Source: Hirundichthys speculiger (taxonomy: Eukaryota; Chordata; Actinopteri; Beloniformes; Exocoetidae). Taken from it: a DNA stretch of 64,000 nt. The DNA lies in contig JAGFBZ010002399.1 of NCBI GenBank assembly GCA_018398805.1, positions 62,001-126,000 on the forward strand, written 5' to 3'. The notes beneath the pieces are model-generated. The model saw only the letters and a program-made list of their open reading frames with translations, made no database searches and was not told where the DNA came from. The position numbers and the translations under genes are program-made. Positions 32,870-44,529 of this stretch are shown here, in pieces (position 1 is the first letter of the stretch; each line of letters opens with the position of its first letter).

Positions 32870-34029
32870 TCCAGTGTTGTACCTGAACACGTTATTGAAC
32901 CGTGAATCATATTTTGTGCAAATGTGAACTGAACTCGCTCTCTTTCTCCTTGACGAGCGTGGGGTGTGAACGAGTTCATTTGGGCAGTTGTGAACGACGA
33001 TCTTTCAAAGTTCACGCACCGTTTAAACCGTTCCAGGTTTCCAGTGAACTCCATTTAAAATCCACCACAAACGAGCCTGATATGTATCTGAAGAAATCAA
33101 TCAAACATGGCAACATGGTGTCGCTGCTGTAATGCTAACAAATTCTGCAGTCGCCCAGAGCCGGGGGAGACCCCCCCAACTGCCGGGGGGATTGAAAAAT
33201 TGAAAATGGGGGAAAAAAACATTTGCACCTTAAGTACCTGTTTTTGTCTTATAATAAAGACCATTTGTCAGCTAGTTTTATAGCATATTTTTATAGCATA
33301 AGCATATTTTTAATCTACTGTAGAGCAGTGATTCCCAAAGTGTGGGCTGTGGCCCCCTGGTGGGCTGTCATGAGACTGCAGGTGGGCCATGAGAGGTTAA
33401 AATTAAACAAATGTGTTTTAAATTCTCGATTTTTTTTTAATATGTTTTTCATTACTGTAAAATATTCATGACATGATTAAAAAAAACATTTAGAAATAAT
33501 AAAACAAACCAGTTAAGTTATTCTACTGTCATCTTAACTTAATATGACAAGTGTCACCGTATTTGTTAACCCCTCACATTAATATCGGATCATGGTTCCT
33601 TGTCCTGAATGTTGATCACAGTTGTGATTAAAGGTTTCGGTGGGCTGCGGAGATTTTTCACATTTCAAATTGGGCCTTGGTATTCTGAAGTTTGGGAATG
33701 GCTGCTGTAGAGAGAAGCTGAAACGGAAATTACAGTTTTACATTGGCTGTCCCTTCAATGCTAATGTGAACCTGGTTGGTTAAGGATTCAAAATTGGACA
33801 CATAGTTTTCGACAAATAAAATGGATAAAATAATTGCCGTTTGTGACGGGGTAGTATATGGGCAGTGGCAAACATTTTGACAAATAATTGCGTTGCAGCA
33901 ACATTAAAAAAGAATAAAAAAAACTAAAAAACTAAAAGTGAACTATTTAGTTCATTCATTTGAACTGAACTAGTTCATTGTTATTTCTGTGAACTATGAA
34001 CTTAACTAGTTCGTGTAGAAAGCGGTTAC
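32870..34029. mobile_element. hAT-like element with GAACTAGTTC repeats (copy 1)
   Basis: Starts TCCAGTGTTGTACC and is full of GTTCA/TGAAC words in its ends (GAACTGAACTAGTTC near 33960-34015). Flanks GTGCACCG (32862-32869) and GTGCACCA (34030-34037) may be an 8-bp duplication with one mismatch. The homologous copy lies at 46061-47056. A second MITE (33326-33704) is inserted in this copy only. No intact transposase. Confidence 0.68.
33326..33704. mobile_element. hAT-Charlie-like MITE nested in the previous element
   Basis: The ends CAGTGATTCCCAAA and (reverse complement) CAGCCATTCCCAAA match at 12 of 14 positions, flanked by perfect 8-bp CTGTAGAG (33318-33325 and 33705-33712). The paralogous copy shows an uninterrupted CTGTAGAAAGAAGCTGAAA near 46715, an empty site. 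A CAGTGGTTCTCAAA-like TIR is typical of Charlie-group hAT MITEs. Confidence 0.9.
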
Positions 34030-34037
34030 GTGCACCA

Positions 34038-34707
34038 CATGGCCACCGGTGCAAAGCAGCGGTGAAGCTCTCGAGCTCTCGTCCTGATACCTTCACGGGT
34101 CAACAGGAGAGAAAGGAAGCTCTGTCATCTACGACGCTACACACACTGGGGGCATCATTCATGAGATCGGAGCAGAATTCAAGTGTGCGCAGACCAGACT
34201 CAACTCTTCTCTGTCAGGATCTGGGTTTAGTTTTGTGCTTCTTTTATGTTTTGGGGGGATGATAGGGTTTGCGTACCACTACCTATTAAGAAAAAACCAG
34301 ACAAGAGATACTCAACCTTGTGAATACCTTTGCAAAGGGAAAACCGTCTGACACCTCTGTGTGCATCAGAACAACTCTGAAGGTCCTCACAAACAGCATG
34401 TATTTATTACAGAAAATTAATCAGGGGGGGCGGGGGGGGGGTTGATTACAAGATTTGGGTGAGAGTAGATAAGAGGAAGTGTTACAAATCTTTTTAGGGA
34501 AACAATGAAAGTTAAACGGATGTCATCAGTCTGCTGTCTGATAGCAGCTGTCTGAGGCAAGATTAAGAATGGATATGGGAGAAGTTCAAACTGATATTAA
34601 CGTTCTGTTGTTTTGTAGAGTCGATCAGTACAGACATGATTAAATGTATCATGAGATCACCTTAAAATTTCTAACAGAGGGATTTTCCTCAGCTCTCCTG
34701 ATTTTGA
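34038..34707. other. Non-coding sequence with G-run
   Basis: Contains GGGGGGGCGGGGGGGGG at about 34425-34441. No gene seen. Confidence 0.5.
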
Positions 34708-34715
34708 CCTTACTG

Positions 34716-35489
34716 TAGAGGTCTTTGGAACAACCCGAACAACCCGAAAACCTGAGGTTCCCGACCCGACCCGAATCAGGGTCTCGGGTCCATTCAAAAG
34801 ACGTGACTCCGGGTTCGGGTCTGAGTTGGTTCAGTTAGTCCCAGGGTCCGGTCGGTGCTCTCTGAAAGGCTGGGTCTGCGTTTACTCGAGAGACGTAAAG
34901 ATATTGGCGGTGGCAGCCAATGTCAGGACTCGGGGCAGTTTAATTAATTATTTAATTAACTTGGCGCATTTGTCATGAAACAATCGTGTTGCCGTAGCGT
35001 GTTATTAGCGGTATGCCCGGCACAACGGATCACCAACATGATAACGTTGGATGAGAGAATATGTTCACCACACGTCCTGACCGGTGTAGGTTATTAGCAT
35101 TAGCAGCTGCTACCAATAGCATCTGTATCCACAAAGAAAATAACGACGTGGATTTATTGTTGTTTACATCACGTAGCCTATGTAGCAACTGAACCGGGTA
35201 GAAGAAGACAACTTTAGGTAAGAAAATCAAGTTTTATTCAACGCTAGACAACTTTAACATGAGCAACTATGGGCTGGATTGTCTCGGTTCTATTCGGGTA
35301 ACTCGGTTCAGTTCATGGTCGGAAACTAAATACTCGGGTCGGGTCAGTTCCGGGTCTAAATATTGCAGGTCCATTCGGGTTCAGACCCCGGGACTTATGA
35401 TAATAGCTCGGGTTGGGTCGGTTTCAGGTTGAATTTTCATGGGTCTATTCAGGTTCGGGTCCATGAAAGTGGACCTGTGAAGACCTCTA
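34716..35489. mobile_element. Non-autonomous hAT element (copy 2)
   Basis: TIRs TAGAGGTCTT and its complement, with a perfect 8-bp duplication CCTTACTG (34708-34715 and 35490-35497). The homologue of 5202-6159 in opposite orientation, without the nested 174-bp MITE. A minus-strand frame of 66 codons is shared with copy 1 (its start differs by one residue, both reading KVVFFY and LLHRLRDVNNNK). The sharing reflects homology of the repeat, not proven coding. Confidence 0.92.
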
Positions 35490-35497
35490 CCTTACTG

Positions 35498-36252
35498 CAT
35501 TCTTTTTGGTTGCTGTATAACTTTACTTCCTGTTTTATTTTGAAGGCCTGGTTCATTTCCCTGATTGTTTTCACCTGTGTCTGTCTTGTCTTTCCTCTGA
35601 CCTGTTGCTCACCTGATGTCACCTTTTTCTGTCACTGTGTTTTTGCTCCTCCGGATCTCTTGCTTATGAGTTTTGGCTCTTTAACCGTTTTGTCTTTAGT
35701 CATTTTTCCAGTTCTTGGTCTTTGTTTTTTAGTACTGGATTCCATGCGCCAGCAGCGCTGGTGTTTATTCAATAATGGGTTCTTGTTGAACACTCCTGCA
35801 CCCTGATCTCCTGTCCTTGCATCCTAACCCCTGATTCTTGGCGGTTTCATGAAAAAGTCAAAACAAACAAGGTACAAACAAAAATGTACTCTTGCCTCTG
35901 ACCATACGTACAGTTTGGGTAAATAAGGAATGTGCATAAATATTGCTTGTCGTTATCAGACAGTACAAAGTAAACATGTCACATGGTCTGTTTTCATAAC
36001 ATGCGTGTTTTAAACATGAGAATAAATTGGAAATATAACATTTATCTTAATTTATAAGCATATTTGAGCTTCTTGCAACGTTAAAAGCAATACTTCCCCT
36101 GAATGAAAACAGTTCACTCTGGGATGTTGACCTTCAGTTGCAGTATATATATATATATATATATGGTGAGGAGATTTATGCAGTGAAGCTGCGGTAGGTT
36201 TTCTGTTATTGAAAATATTCCCAATAAAATATAAATATATACATATATATAA
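35498..36252. other. Non-coding sequence with (TA)n
   Basis: The CT-rich part at 35510-35840 looks like a degenerate dispersed repeat I cannot name. A (TA)n run lies at about 36143-36163. The segment at 36165-36235 matches 41383-41427 (GTGAAGCTGCGGTA). Confidence 0.45.
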
Positions 36253-36253
36253 A

Positions 36254-36520
36254 TACTAGGGCTGGGCAATGATTGCCACTGCCAGGGCATTAATGTCATC
36301 CTGTTTTTATAAAAAAATTAAAAAAAAGTCTACAAACAAAATCCAACAAAATGATTGTGTCTCAGCACAATCAGAACATTAAAACAGGTAATTTCTGAGG
36401 TAACAGCAGAAACTTTTAACGGGGCGTTCAACTTGTCAGTTGTTACAAATAACCTTGTTTCTGTTTAAAATGAAAATGTCCACGTTAAAGTTCAGTAACT
36501 TTATCAATCTAAGTATTTTT
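36254..36520. mobile_element. hAT-like fragment, internally deleted
   Basis: Starts TAGGGCTGGGCAATGATTGC and then runs into a block (GCCACTGCCAGGGCATTAAT) that in the 41538-42543 copy lies ~750 bp from the same start. This copy therefore lacks the middle. The right end is not defined. Confidence 0.6.
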
Positions 36521-36654
36521 TTTATTTTATTTTATTTATTTATTTTTTTTTATTACATTTTTCATTTTTAAATCTAACACCAGAAAAAAAAAAATGCCAG
36601 TTTTTTTTTCATATATATACAGTATATTTCAATTTTAGACTTGGATCAAAAATA

Positions 36655-37090
36655 TGAGATGAACGCCGAGCGAAGTGGATCGCTGTGCTCTGGCGCGCTC
36701 GTGGGGGTGGCGCGGGGGGGAAGTGGCGGCCGGTGGGGACGGGTCGCGTGTGTGGCGGGCGTTTTGTTGGGGGTGTGTGTTTTCATCTGTTTCGGCTGGT
36801 TGGCTGGCTGTTTATAGTGTTTGGATGCTCTTTGGTTAGAGGACTTGTGTTGTTTTGTGGGTGGTTCTGCGTGGTCAGCCGGGGGCTGGGCGGTAATATG
36901 TGGGACAACAACCAGCACATGCGTGCCTATGGTAGGGTGCACTGTTGCCGCTCGCTCTGTCCCCGGCTGATCGTGCGGATTTATTTGCAGGATGGCATGG
37001 GTCTTTTGATTGAGGATCGTCCGGGTGTTGTGGATGGTCGGTTGGTCGGTTTGGGCAGTCCAGAATTTTCTTTTCCAGACAGAATTGTTA
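36655..37090 (+). other. GC/GT-rich block of unknown origin
   Basis: Unlike its AT-rich surroundings, this block is rich in G and T on the plus strand (GTGGCGGCCGGTGGGGACGG and similar). A 139-codon frame (36685-37104) is open across most of it, and the antisense frame 36646-36942 is open too, as expected from composition. I recognise no domain. The last part (GRVHCCRSLCPRLIVRIY, then DGMGLLIEDRPGVVDGRL) looks more protein-like than the first, but function is unknown. Confidence 0.4.
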
Positions 37091-37311
37091 ATATTGCTAC
37101 CTGAGTTGCTACCTTAACTATAAAGTTCACGGATTTTTACCGTTCTCCATGTCTGTTTTAGCTTTTCCTTGTTTACCTGCCAATTGTCTTCCAGTTCCGC
37201 AGCAGCCAGAAACAGACTTTTCAAAACATAACAGAGCAAAATGAAATATCTTTTCTATATTCTACTTCAGTTAAAATTACCTGTGTTGCTGCATCTGAAG
37301 AACTGTCCTTC

Positions 37312-37336
37312 CTCTCTCTCTCTCTCTCTCTCTCTC
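37312..37336 (+). repeat. (TC)n microsatellite
   Basis: About 12 CT units. Confidence 0.9.
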
Positions 37337-38030
37337 GTTTTCAATATATGCAACGTCCACAGGTAGCCATAAAGGATGAGGATGCACATTACACTGTAAT
37401 CATTGCCTTCTTATATAGTTGTCCCAGAGCATCGATTTATGCTAATTAATAAGCAGCGGGAGCTTGACACCAATTTGCAGTTGATTGGCATTCATAAACA
37501 TACACAATTCTTATGATCAAAGATCAGAGGTTTACGCGGTGTTCTTGAACCTGGAGTAGGTTTTTAGTCAAAATGTGATTTATTTGCAAATTCACTCTGA
37601 GGTTTATGAAGATTTCATGAAGGAGGCCCATTGATTGTATGAATGACAATCAACATCTGACCAATTATGGCTCATAACAGAACTCTACTGCACATAAAGA
37701 GGTCGTGAGTGAAAAGCACTTTGAGCAAGTTAGAAAAACATGAATAAATAAAGAAATACACTAGAATAAATATAGAGGACACTCTATAGTGACTGCGTTG
37801 GGGAAGAAAAAGTGTAAAAATGTGGCCGTATTACACACTTTAGCTGCATTTCAGGCTAGAAGTCCAGTCTACACAAACAGGATATTCAGTTATTTAAAAG
37901 TCACAGACATGAGCAGAACGTCAGAACCAGCTAATGATCTTTAAACAGGTTCCTGTACCAACTCCAATGGAGTTAAAGGCTCTTTTAAGCTTCTCTCTAG
38001 CAGCTCCACACGTAGGCTACGCACGGATCT
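37337..38030. other. Non-coding sequence, possible conserved element
   Basis: No exon. The part 37360-37540 has clustered motif-like words: ATGCTAATTAATAAG (POU/homeodomain type), a GATTGGCA CCAAT-type word and GATCAAAG (TCF/LEF type). The rest is AT-rich with no clear repeat. Confidence 0.4.
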
Positions 38031-38173
38031 TACGCCGTCTCTAGCCTGATTTATACTTGGAAATCAGGTCATCTGCGTATGTGATGCAGACGACAAAGAT
38101 ATGCCCCCCCCCACCCTACGCAGACACTGTTTAAACACTGTTAACATCAACACTTACCAGTAACACATACTTA

Positions 38174-38960
38174 AGCCTGATTTATACTCGAACGTCAGGT
38201 CATCTGCGTCACCTACACAGACGACGCAGAGATGCCCCCCCACCCTACGCCAACACTACGCAGACACTCCGTTGCACCTCCCCAAAATTGTAGGTGACCG
38301 CAGACAGTGCTGCAGAGAGGAGAAAAAGGAGGCCTCTGATTGGTCAATTCTACATCCGCGTAAAAAAGAGCGTCATCAAAGAAATGAGGAAGTACCCACA
38401 TCTGTACTATTTTCATTCTCCACACTACAAAGACAGCACATATTCTAGTAATTCATGGAGGGAGATTGCGATGAATGTGGGTCTGGATACGGCCGAGACG
38501 GTGAGGAAGTGGAAAAACGCAAGAGATAAGTTTAGTAAGTTTAGCTAGTTCGTGATTGTTCCTCTTGCGTTGTGGGGTGGAATAACATAGCGCAGACTGA
38601 ACTTCAAAATTAAGCATAAATCGAAAGTAACTGCGGCATACCGGCAACAAGCTAACTGCGATACACATTGCCGCGAGAGTATACACAGCTCTCCTGGCAT
38701 TTACACTCGTACGTTATTGCTTTCGTCGCTCTGTAATTACACCACCAACCACCAGATGGCAGTGTGGGTTTGTTTCTGCAGCGCTGCAGATGGTAGCGGT
38801 GGGTTACATATTCTACATGCAGCTCGTGCACTACAACAAAAGCAAATAAAGTATATTTTACTTTTTTACAGTTGTTTTTAAAGACCTTTAAGGAAACTAT
38901 CATTCTACCAAACTTGAAAATGACGAAGGCGGCGGGAAATTAGAAGGCGAAGAAGAGCAA
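38174..38960 (+). mobile_element. Harbinger-like element with MADF ORF (copy 1)
   Basis: Left end AGCCTGATTTATACTCG preceded by TTA; a second similar AGCCTGATTTATACTTGG lies at 38044. Inside is a MADF-domain frame (38294-38548). Downstream, the blocks ACACCACCAACCACCAGATG and GAAGAGCAAATCTACC recur at 45553-46050. The right TIR was not found. GCCTGATTTATAC ends are typical of fish Harbinger families. Confidence 0.6.
38294..38548 (+). CDS. MADF-domain fragment of a Harbinger-like element
   Basis: 84 residues. From about residue 28 the frame reads VIKEMRKYPHLYYFHSPHYK, then a segment with SWREIAMNVGLD and RKWKNARDKFSK. A hydrophobic first helix with P-x-L-Y, then YKD, W-x-x-I-A and K-x-W-K-N-x-R-D is the MADF (Myb/SANT-like) DNA-binding pattern. 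Such domains are encoded by the accessory gene of PIF/Harbinger elements and by some host regulators. The ORF ends soon after the domain, so this is either a first exon or a truncated gene. Its paralogue at 41845-42102 is more degraded. No transposase is nearby. Whether the frame is expressed is unknown. Confidence 0.6.
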   Translation: MTADSAAERRKRRPLIGQFYIRVKKSVIKEMRKYPHLYYFHSPHYKDSTYSSNSWREIAMNVGLDTAETVRKWKNARDKFSKFS

Positions 38961-39189
38961 ATCTACCGATCATATTTCTTGCGGTGTTTTGATGCAATAT
39001 TATAACTCATAAAACATTATAAATCATTTAGGGGTCAGACTGCTGATGTTTGTTTGTTTGTTTGTTTTTGGCTGCATTCACATTTATGGTTAGTGCCATC
39101 ATCTAGCAAAACCATCTACTATGTATATGCAATTTAATCTTATAGCAGACTGTTTTGTGGGAATGTGCGGGGTGAATGTGTCTGTTCAC

Positions 39190-39841
39190 TAGAGGTGAGC
39201 GGATCGATTATCCAAATATCGATAATATCGATACCAACGCTGGTATTGATATTGAACGTTACTCGTGTAAAAAGATCGATACTTCAAGCTTTTTTTCTTT
39301 TCTTTTTTTCTTTCCAACAGAGAGTATCCAGGTAGATCAGAGTGGTCATTTTCAGCATCAACTCATATTAACTTTCAAAGTACATGTTACTTAAGTCATA
39401 TGTTACAGGAGCCAAGTCAAAAAAATATAATTAAGACCTTGAAATAACCCAGTATATGTCATGTATACCATTGAAAGGTGTTATCTAAGATAAAATAACA
39501 TTAGATAATCTTTTATTTATCCCACGACGGGAACATTTTTAGGGTTAAAGCAACAGGAAAGTACACAAGTATTGAAAGATATAATATAAAAGATGGACTA
39601 GAAAAAACATTATGAACAGAAATTCAGCTTCAAGGAATATTTACACAAAAATGTTGAAAACATAAAGTTTGACAAAATTCTATTCTTGGCTTTAACAAAA
39701 TACTCCAAAGATAAAAATCACAGAAGTTCATGACAGATTAAGCTTAATATCACTAAGTATCGGTATCGGCATCAGCAATACTGGGTCTGTATTTACTTGG
39801 AATTGGATCGATACCAATATTCCCAGTATCGCCCAGCTCTA
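39190..39841. mobile_element. Non-autonomous hAT element (ATCGAT-rich)
   Basis: Left end TAGAGGTGAGCGG, right end (reverse complement) TAGAGCTGGGCGA, with a perfect 8-bp duplication CTGTTCAC (39182-39189 and 39842-39849). The ends are rich in ATCGAT/TATCGATA. The same family, inverted, forms the outer layer at 16834-24411. A GTCCCACGACGGG-type LINE-tail-like block near 39515-39545 is shared with that copy, so it was acquired before both copies spread. Confidence 0.9.
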
Positions 39842-39849
39842 CTGTTCAC

Positions 39850-40450
39850 TTCACACTTCACTGTTTGTTTGTCTGCTTGAAATAGTTATTAATTTTAAAT
39901 GTATCTACTCATTTCAGATTAAATTTTCAAAGAAAAGTATGTGTCGTTGACATACTTAGCTCTGACTTGAATGTATTTTTTTTTATTTTATTTTTTTTTA
40001 GATTGAGTTTTTGACCTATGGTAAATAGTTGAGTTAACAAACAAAACTTCTAAGCCAACAGTTGAACCCACAGCTGCGTTCAAGGACACGACTGCTGTGT
40101 CACATCAATGGCAGGTTAAGTTGATCTCCTGTCAAACATGCTGGAAACTTCCATGGCAACATCAGCCTCTGCAGAGCCAGTACAAACTACATAAATATTT
40201 TTTTTACATACAAAATCGATCTCTTATCCATCAAAAATTACATTTCATTCACTGTAAAAAAAAAAAAAAAAAAAAAAGGGGGGGGGGGGTTTCTTGATAA
40301 TCCTGAAACCATTCAAAAAGAGCTGATAATGATTTCATCTCATCAAATCAAACACTTAGGATTTTGTCTGAATCCAAATTACTGAAATGAATGAAATACA
40401 GTTACTACATCCTCACTAACTTGTACGGTTTTAAAATCGAAACAAAACAG
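39850..40450. other. Non-coding sequence with A22-G11 homopolymer junction
   Basis: A run of 22 A (40257-40278) directly followed by 11 G (40279-40289). Otherwise no feature. Confidence 0.6.
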
Positions 40451-41534
<1,084 letters not shown>

Positions 41535-41752
41535 CTAGGGCTGGGCAACGACTAAAATATTAATCGCATGATTTCCCGATTAATCACGATTAATCGCATC
41601 ATACATGAAAAATCAAATAATAATTTTAAAAGTAGTGTAAAATGCACTTTTCTTTTAATGTTCTGCTGCTATATGAACTAAAGTGTAATAACATTTGTTG
41701 TTTAAACACTGTTAACATCAGCACTTGCCAGTAACACATACTTAAGCCTGAT

Positions 41753-42250
41753 TTATACTCGAACGTCAGGTCATCTGCGTCACATCTACACAGACGACGC
41801 AGAGATGCCCCCCCACCCTACGCCAACACTACGCAGACACTCCGTTGCACCTCCCCAAAACTGTAGGTGGACGCAGACAGTTTCGCAGAGAGGAGAGAAA
41901 GGAGGCCTCTGATTGGTCAATTCTACATCCGCGTAGAAAAGAGCGCATTGAAGAAATGAGGAAGTACCCACATCTGTACGATTCTGGTTCTCCACACTAC
42001 AAAGACAGCACATATTCTAGTAATTCATGGAGGGAGATGGCGATGAATGTGGGTCTGGATACGGCTGAGATGGTGAGGAAGTCGAAAAAACTCAAGAGAT
42101 AACTTTAGTAAGTTTAGCTAGTTCGTGATTGTTCATCTTGCGTTGTGGTGTAACATAGCAGAGACCGTGCGAGTATAAATCAAAAGTGATGGCGGCATCT
42201 CTGCGACAAGCTGACGGCGACACATTGCCGCGAGAGTATACACCGCCCTT
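41753..42250 (+). mobile_element. Harbinger-like element with MADF ORF (copy 2)
   Basis: Left end AGCCTGATTTATACTCG as in copy 1; close similarity through the MADF frame; a degenerate right part with GAGTATAAATCA at about 42168. The two copies share their left flank too, so one arose by duplication of the combined structure rather than by independent insertion. Confidence 0.6.
41845..42102 (+). pseudogene. MADF-domain fragment (degraded copy)
   Basis: 85 codons with EEMRKYPHLYDSGSPHYKD and SWREMAMNVGLDTAEMVRK, the paralogue of 38294-38548. The conserved W-K-N-x-R-D of the domain's last helix is replaced by KSKKLKR before the stop, so the third helix is altered. The leader is in a different frame from copy 1. 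Probably non-functional. Confidence 0.55.
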
Positions 42251-42543
42251 CCATGTAAATCTCATCTTAAAAAATATAAAATAAAATAAAGCTTATTGCC
42301 ACTGCCAGGGCATTAATGTCATCCTGTTTTTATAGAAAATAAAAAAAGTCTACAAACAAAATGCAACAAAATTATTGTGTCTCAGCACAATCAGAACATT
42401 AAAACAGGTAATTTCTGAGGTAACAGCAGAAACTTTTAATGGGGAGTTCAACTTGGCAGTTGTTACAAAAAACCTTGTTTCTGTTGAATCCTCCGTCTGG
42501 GAGAACTTTAAAATGAAAATGTCCATTTGAAAGTTATGTAAAT

Positions 42544-42741
42544 TTGAGATGTGGTGGAACAGGAGATCGTCATCATGGATGTGCAGCTGACAAATCTGCA
42601 GCAACTGGTGATGCTGTCATGTCAATATGGACCAAACCCTTGTTGAATCTGTGCCAGGAAGGATTAAGGCTGTTCTGAAGGAAAAAGGGGGTCCAACTCC
42701 GTACTAGCAAGGTGGACCTGATAAAGTGGCCGGTGAGTGTA
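42544..42741 (+). mobile_element. Tc1-like 3' end fragment
   Basis: Reads as the C-terminal end of a Tc1 transposase (LVESVPGRIKAVLKEKGGPT with frameshifts) followed by AAGGTGGACCTGATAAAGTG and GCCGGTGAGTGTA, the 3' TIR of a common fish Tc1 family. The 5' portion is absent. Confidence 0.6.
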
Positions 42742-43475
42742 TATTGCTGGAATGTTGCATAAGACATCTAACAAGTCTGACTTTTATTTGTTGTTATTTC
42801 TGCCTTTTATATTTCAAAAACCTGCACTTTCATGTGACGATGCCCTTTGAATACAAGTAAGGTCGTCCTGTACTGGGGGTGTAGACTCTGAAACAGCCGG
42901 ACCATTACATCCACAACAGCTGATGGTACAGAGCCAGCAACCTGAATGAGCCCATTACAGTTGGATCTTTACACATAAACTCATAACAGGGCCCGGGGGT
43001 TTGACAGATGCACGAAGACAGCGCAGTACTGAGCAAAGCTACTTACAAGTCGGGTGAGTCAGGAAACAAATGAGAGGAAGTTTTGGTGCCAGATTATGAA
43101 AGTTAAACACTAAGGCGTCGTTGAATGACTGTAGACTCACACAACGTAACGCATGGCGATGGTGAGCCTAAAATGACCACTTTAAGAACACACAGTCGGT
43201 GTCAAAAGAAAAAGAAAGGATGCCTGGCGAGGATGTGTCTTCAAAATAGATGGAAGCAATGGCCATCGCTTGAGCCATTAATCAGTCAAAAGCCTTGGAG
43301 ATCGTCAGTGTTGAACACAGAGTTTAAAACCAGTCTCTGCAGCTGCAGAACAATGCTGCGGTGCACACGGGAACGGAAACCTCTAGTGGCTCTTGAGACT
43401 TTTTTTTAACAACAATGCAAATGAGATCAAGCCAGCCTTGAGCTGCAGATGAAAACGCCAGCTAACCAGCTAAGA
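42742..43475. other. Non-coding sequence, no gene seen
   Basis: No recognisable element or exon. The 94-codon frame at 43125-43409 has no motif. Confidence 0.5.
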
Positions 43476-43600
43476 TAAGAAGAACCTTTATTCGTCCCAC
43501 AACGGGGAAATTGCATTACGTTGCAACAGCAAAGTACAGATGAGAAATTAAACAGCAGTGCAGTAGAAATGCCAAGAATTTGTAAAAAATAAAATAAAAA
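43476..43600 (-). mobile_element. LINE 3' tail (antisense)
   Basis: AAGAACCTTTATTCGTCCCA followed by CAACGGGGAAATTGCATT is the reversed 3' end of a common fish LINE. Strongly 5'-truncated. Confidence 0.5.
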
Positions 43601-43840
43601 AAAAAAACAAGAAGAAATAGATCGCATCATGGTTTAAGAGGTAATGCAAAATTCTTAGATTAAACTATGAACTTCAGCTACGTTGGTTATGGTGCAACTG
43701 GCCCCCTGTGTTTTGTGCTGTTGCAGTGATAGTTTCTTTTTCTGACAGACTTGAAAGGTTCAAATATAAAGTAAAGGTGTGGAGTCGTGGGATGTTTGCT
43801 TATAACTAGAGTCTTAAATCAAAATGTTGTTTCGGGCCCC

Positions 43841-44529
43841 TCTTTGACCACGGGCAGTCCTGATCTTTGACCAGGGCAGTCCTGATCTTTGACCACGGGC
43901 AGTCCTGATCTTTGACCAGGGCAGTCCGGATCTTTGACCACGGGCAGTCCTGATCTTTGACCAGGGCAGTCCGGATCTTTGACCAGGGTAGTCCTGATCT
44001 TTAACCCAGGGCAGTCCTGATCTTTGACCAGGGTAGTCCTGATCTTTAACCCAGGGTAGTCCTGATCTTTGACCAGGGCAGTCCTGATCTTTGACCAGGG
44101 TAATCCTGATCTTTGACCAGGGTAGTCCTGATCTTTGACCAGGGCAGTCCTGATCTTTGACCAGGGTAGTCCTGATCTTTGACCAGGGTAGTCCTGATCT
44201 TTAACCCAGGGTAGTCCTGATCTTTGACCAGGGCAGTCCTGATCTTTGACCAGGGTAATCCTGATCTTTGACCAGGGTAGTCCTGATCTTTGACCAGGGC
44301 AGTCCTGATCTTTGACCAGGGTAGTCCTGATCTTTGACCAGGGTAGTCCTGATCTTTGACCAGGGTAGTCCTGATCTTTGACCAGGGCAGTCCTGATCTT
44401 TGACCATGGTAGTCCTGATCTTTGACCAGGGTAGTCTGGATCTTTGACCAGGGTAATCATGATCTTTGACCAGGGTAGTCCTGATCTTTGACCATGGTAG
44501 TCCTGATCTTTGACCAGAGCAGTCCTGAT
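43841..44529. repeat. 22-bp minisatellite, ~31 copies
   Basis: Tandem units of TCTTTGACCAGGG(C/T)AGTCCTGA with sparse variants (CACGGG, ATGGTA, TTTAACCCA). Three units carry the 1-bp longer TTTAACCCA variant. A block of seven units (155 bp) is repeated: the variant pattern around 44046 recurs at 44201. Because 22 is not a multiple of 3, all frames are open and give 22-residue pseudo-repeats. The 278- and 168-codon antisense frames are therefore artefacts. Confidence 0.95.

Larger units (their letters stand above)
41538..42543. mobile_element. hAT element hosting a Harbinger-like insertion
   Basis: Starts TAGGGCTGGGCAACGACT followed by AATCGCATGATT words typical of fish hAT ends. It continues to about 41740, is interrupted by the Harbinger-like MADF element (41753-42250), and resumes with GCCACTGCCAGGGCATTAAT at about 42298 to ~42543. 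The same host flank (AAACACTGTTAACATCA) precedes the MADF copy at 38174. The right hAT end is not seen. Confidence 0.6.

Noticed and set aside
36685..37104. 139-codon frame as a real gene
   Set aside because: High GC content removes stop codons and the antisense strand is open too; no domain or splice evidence. Kept only as a finding.
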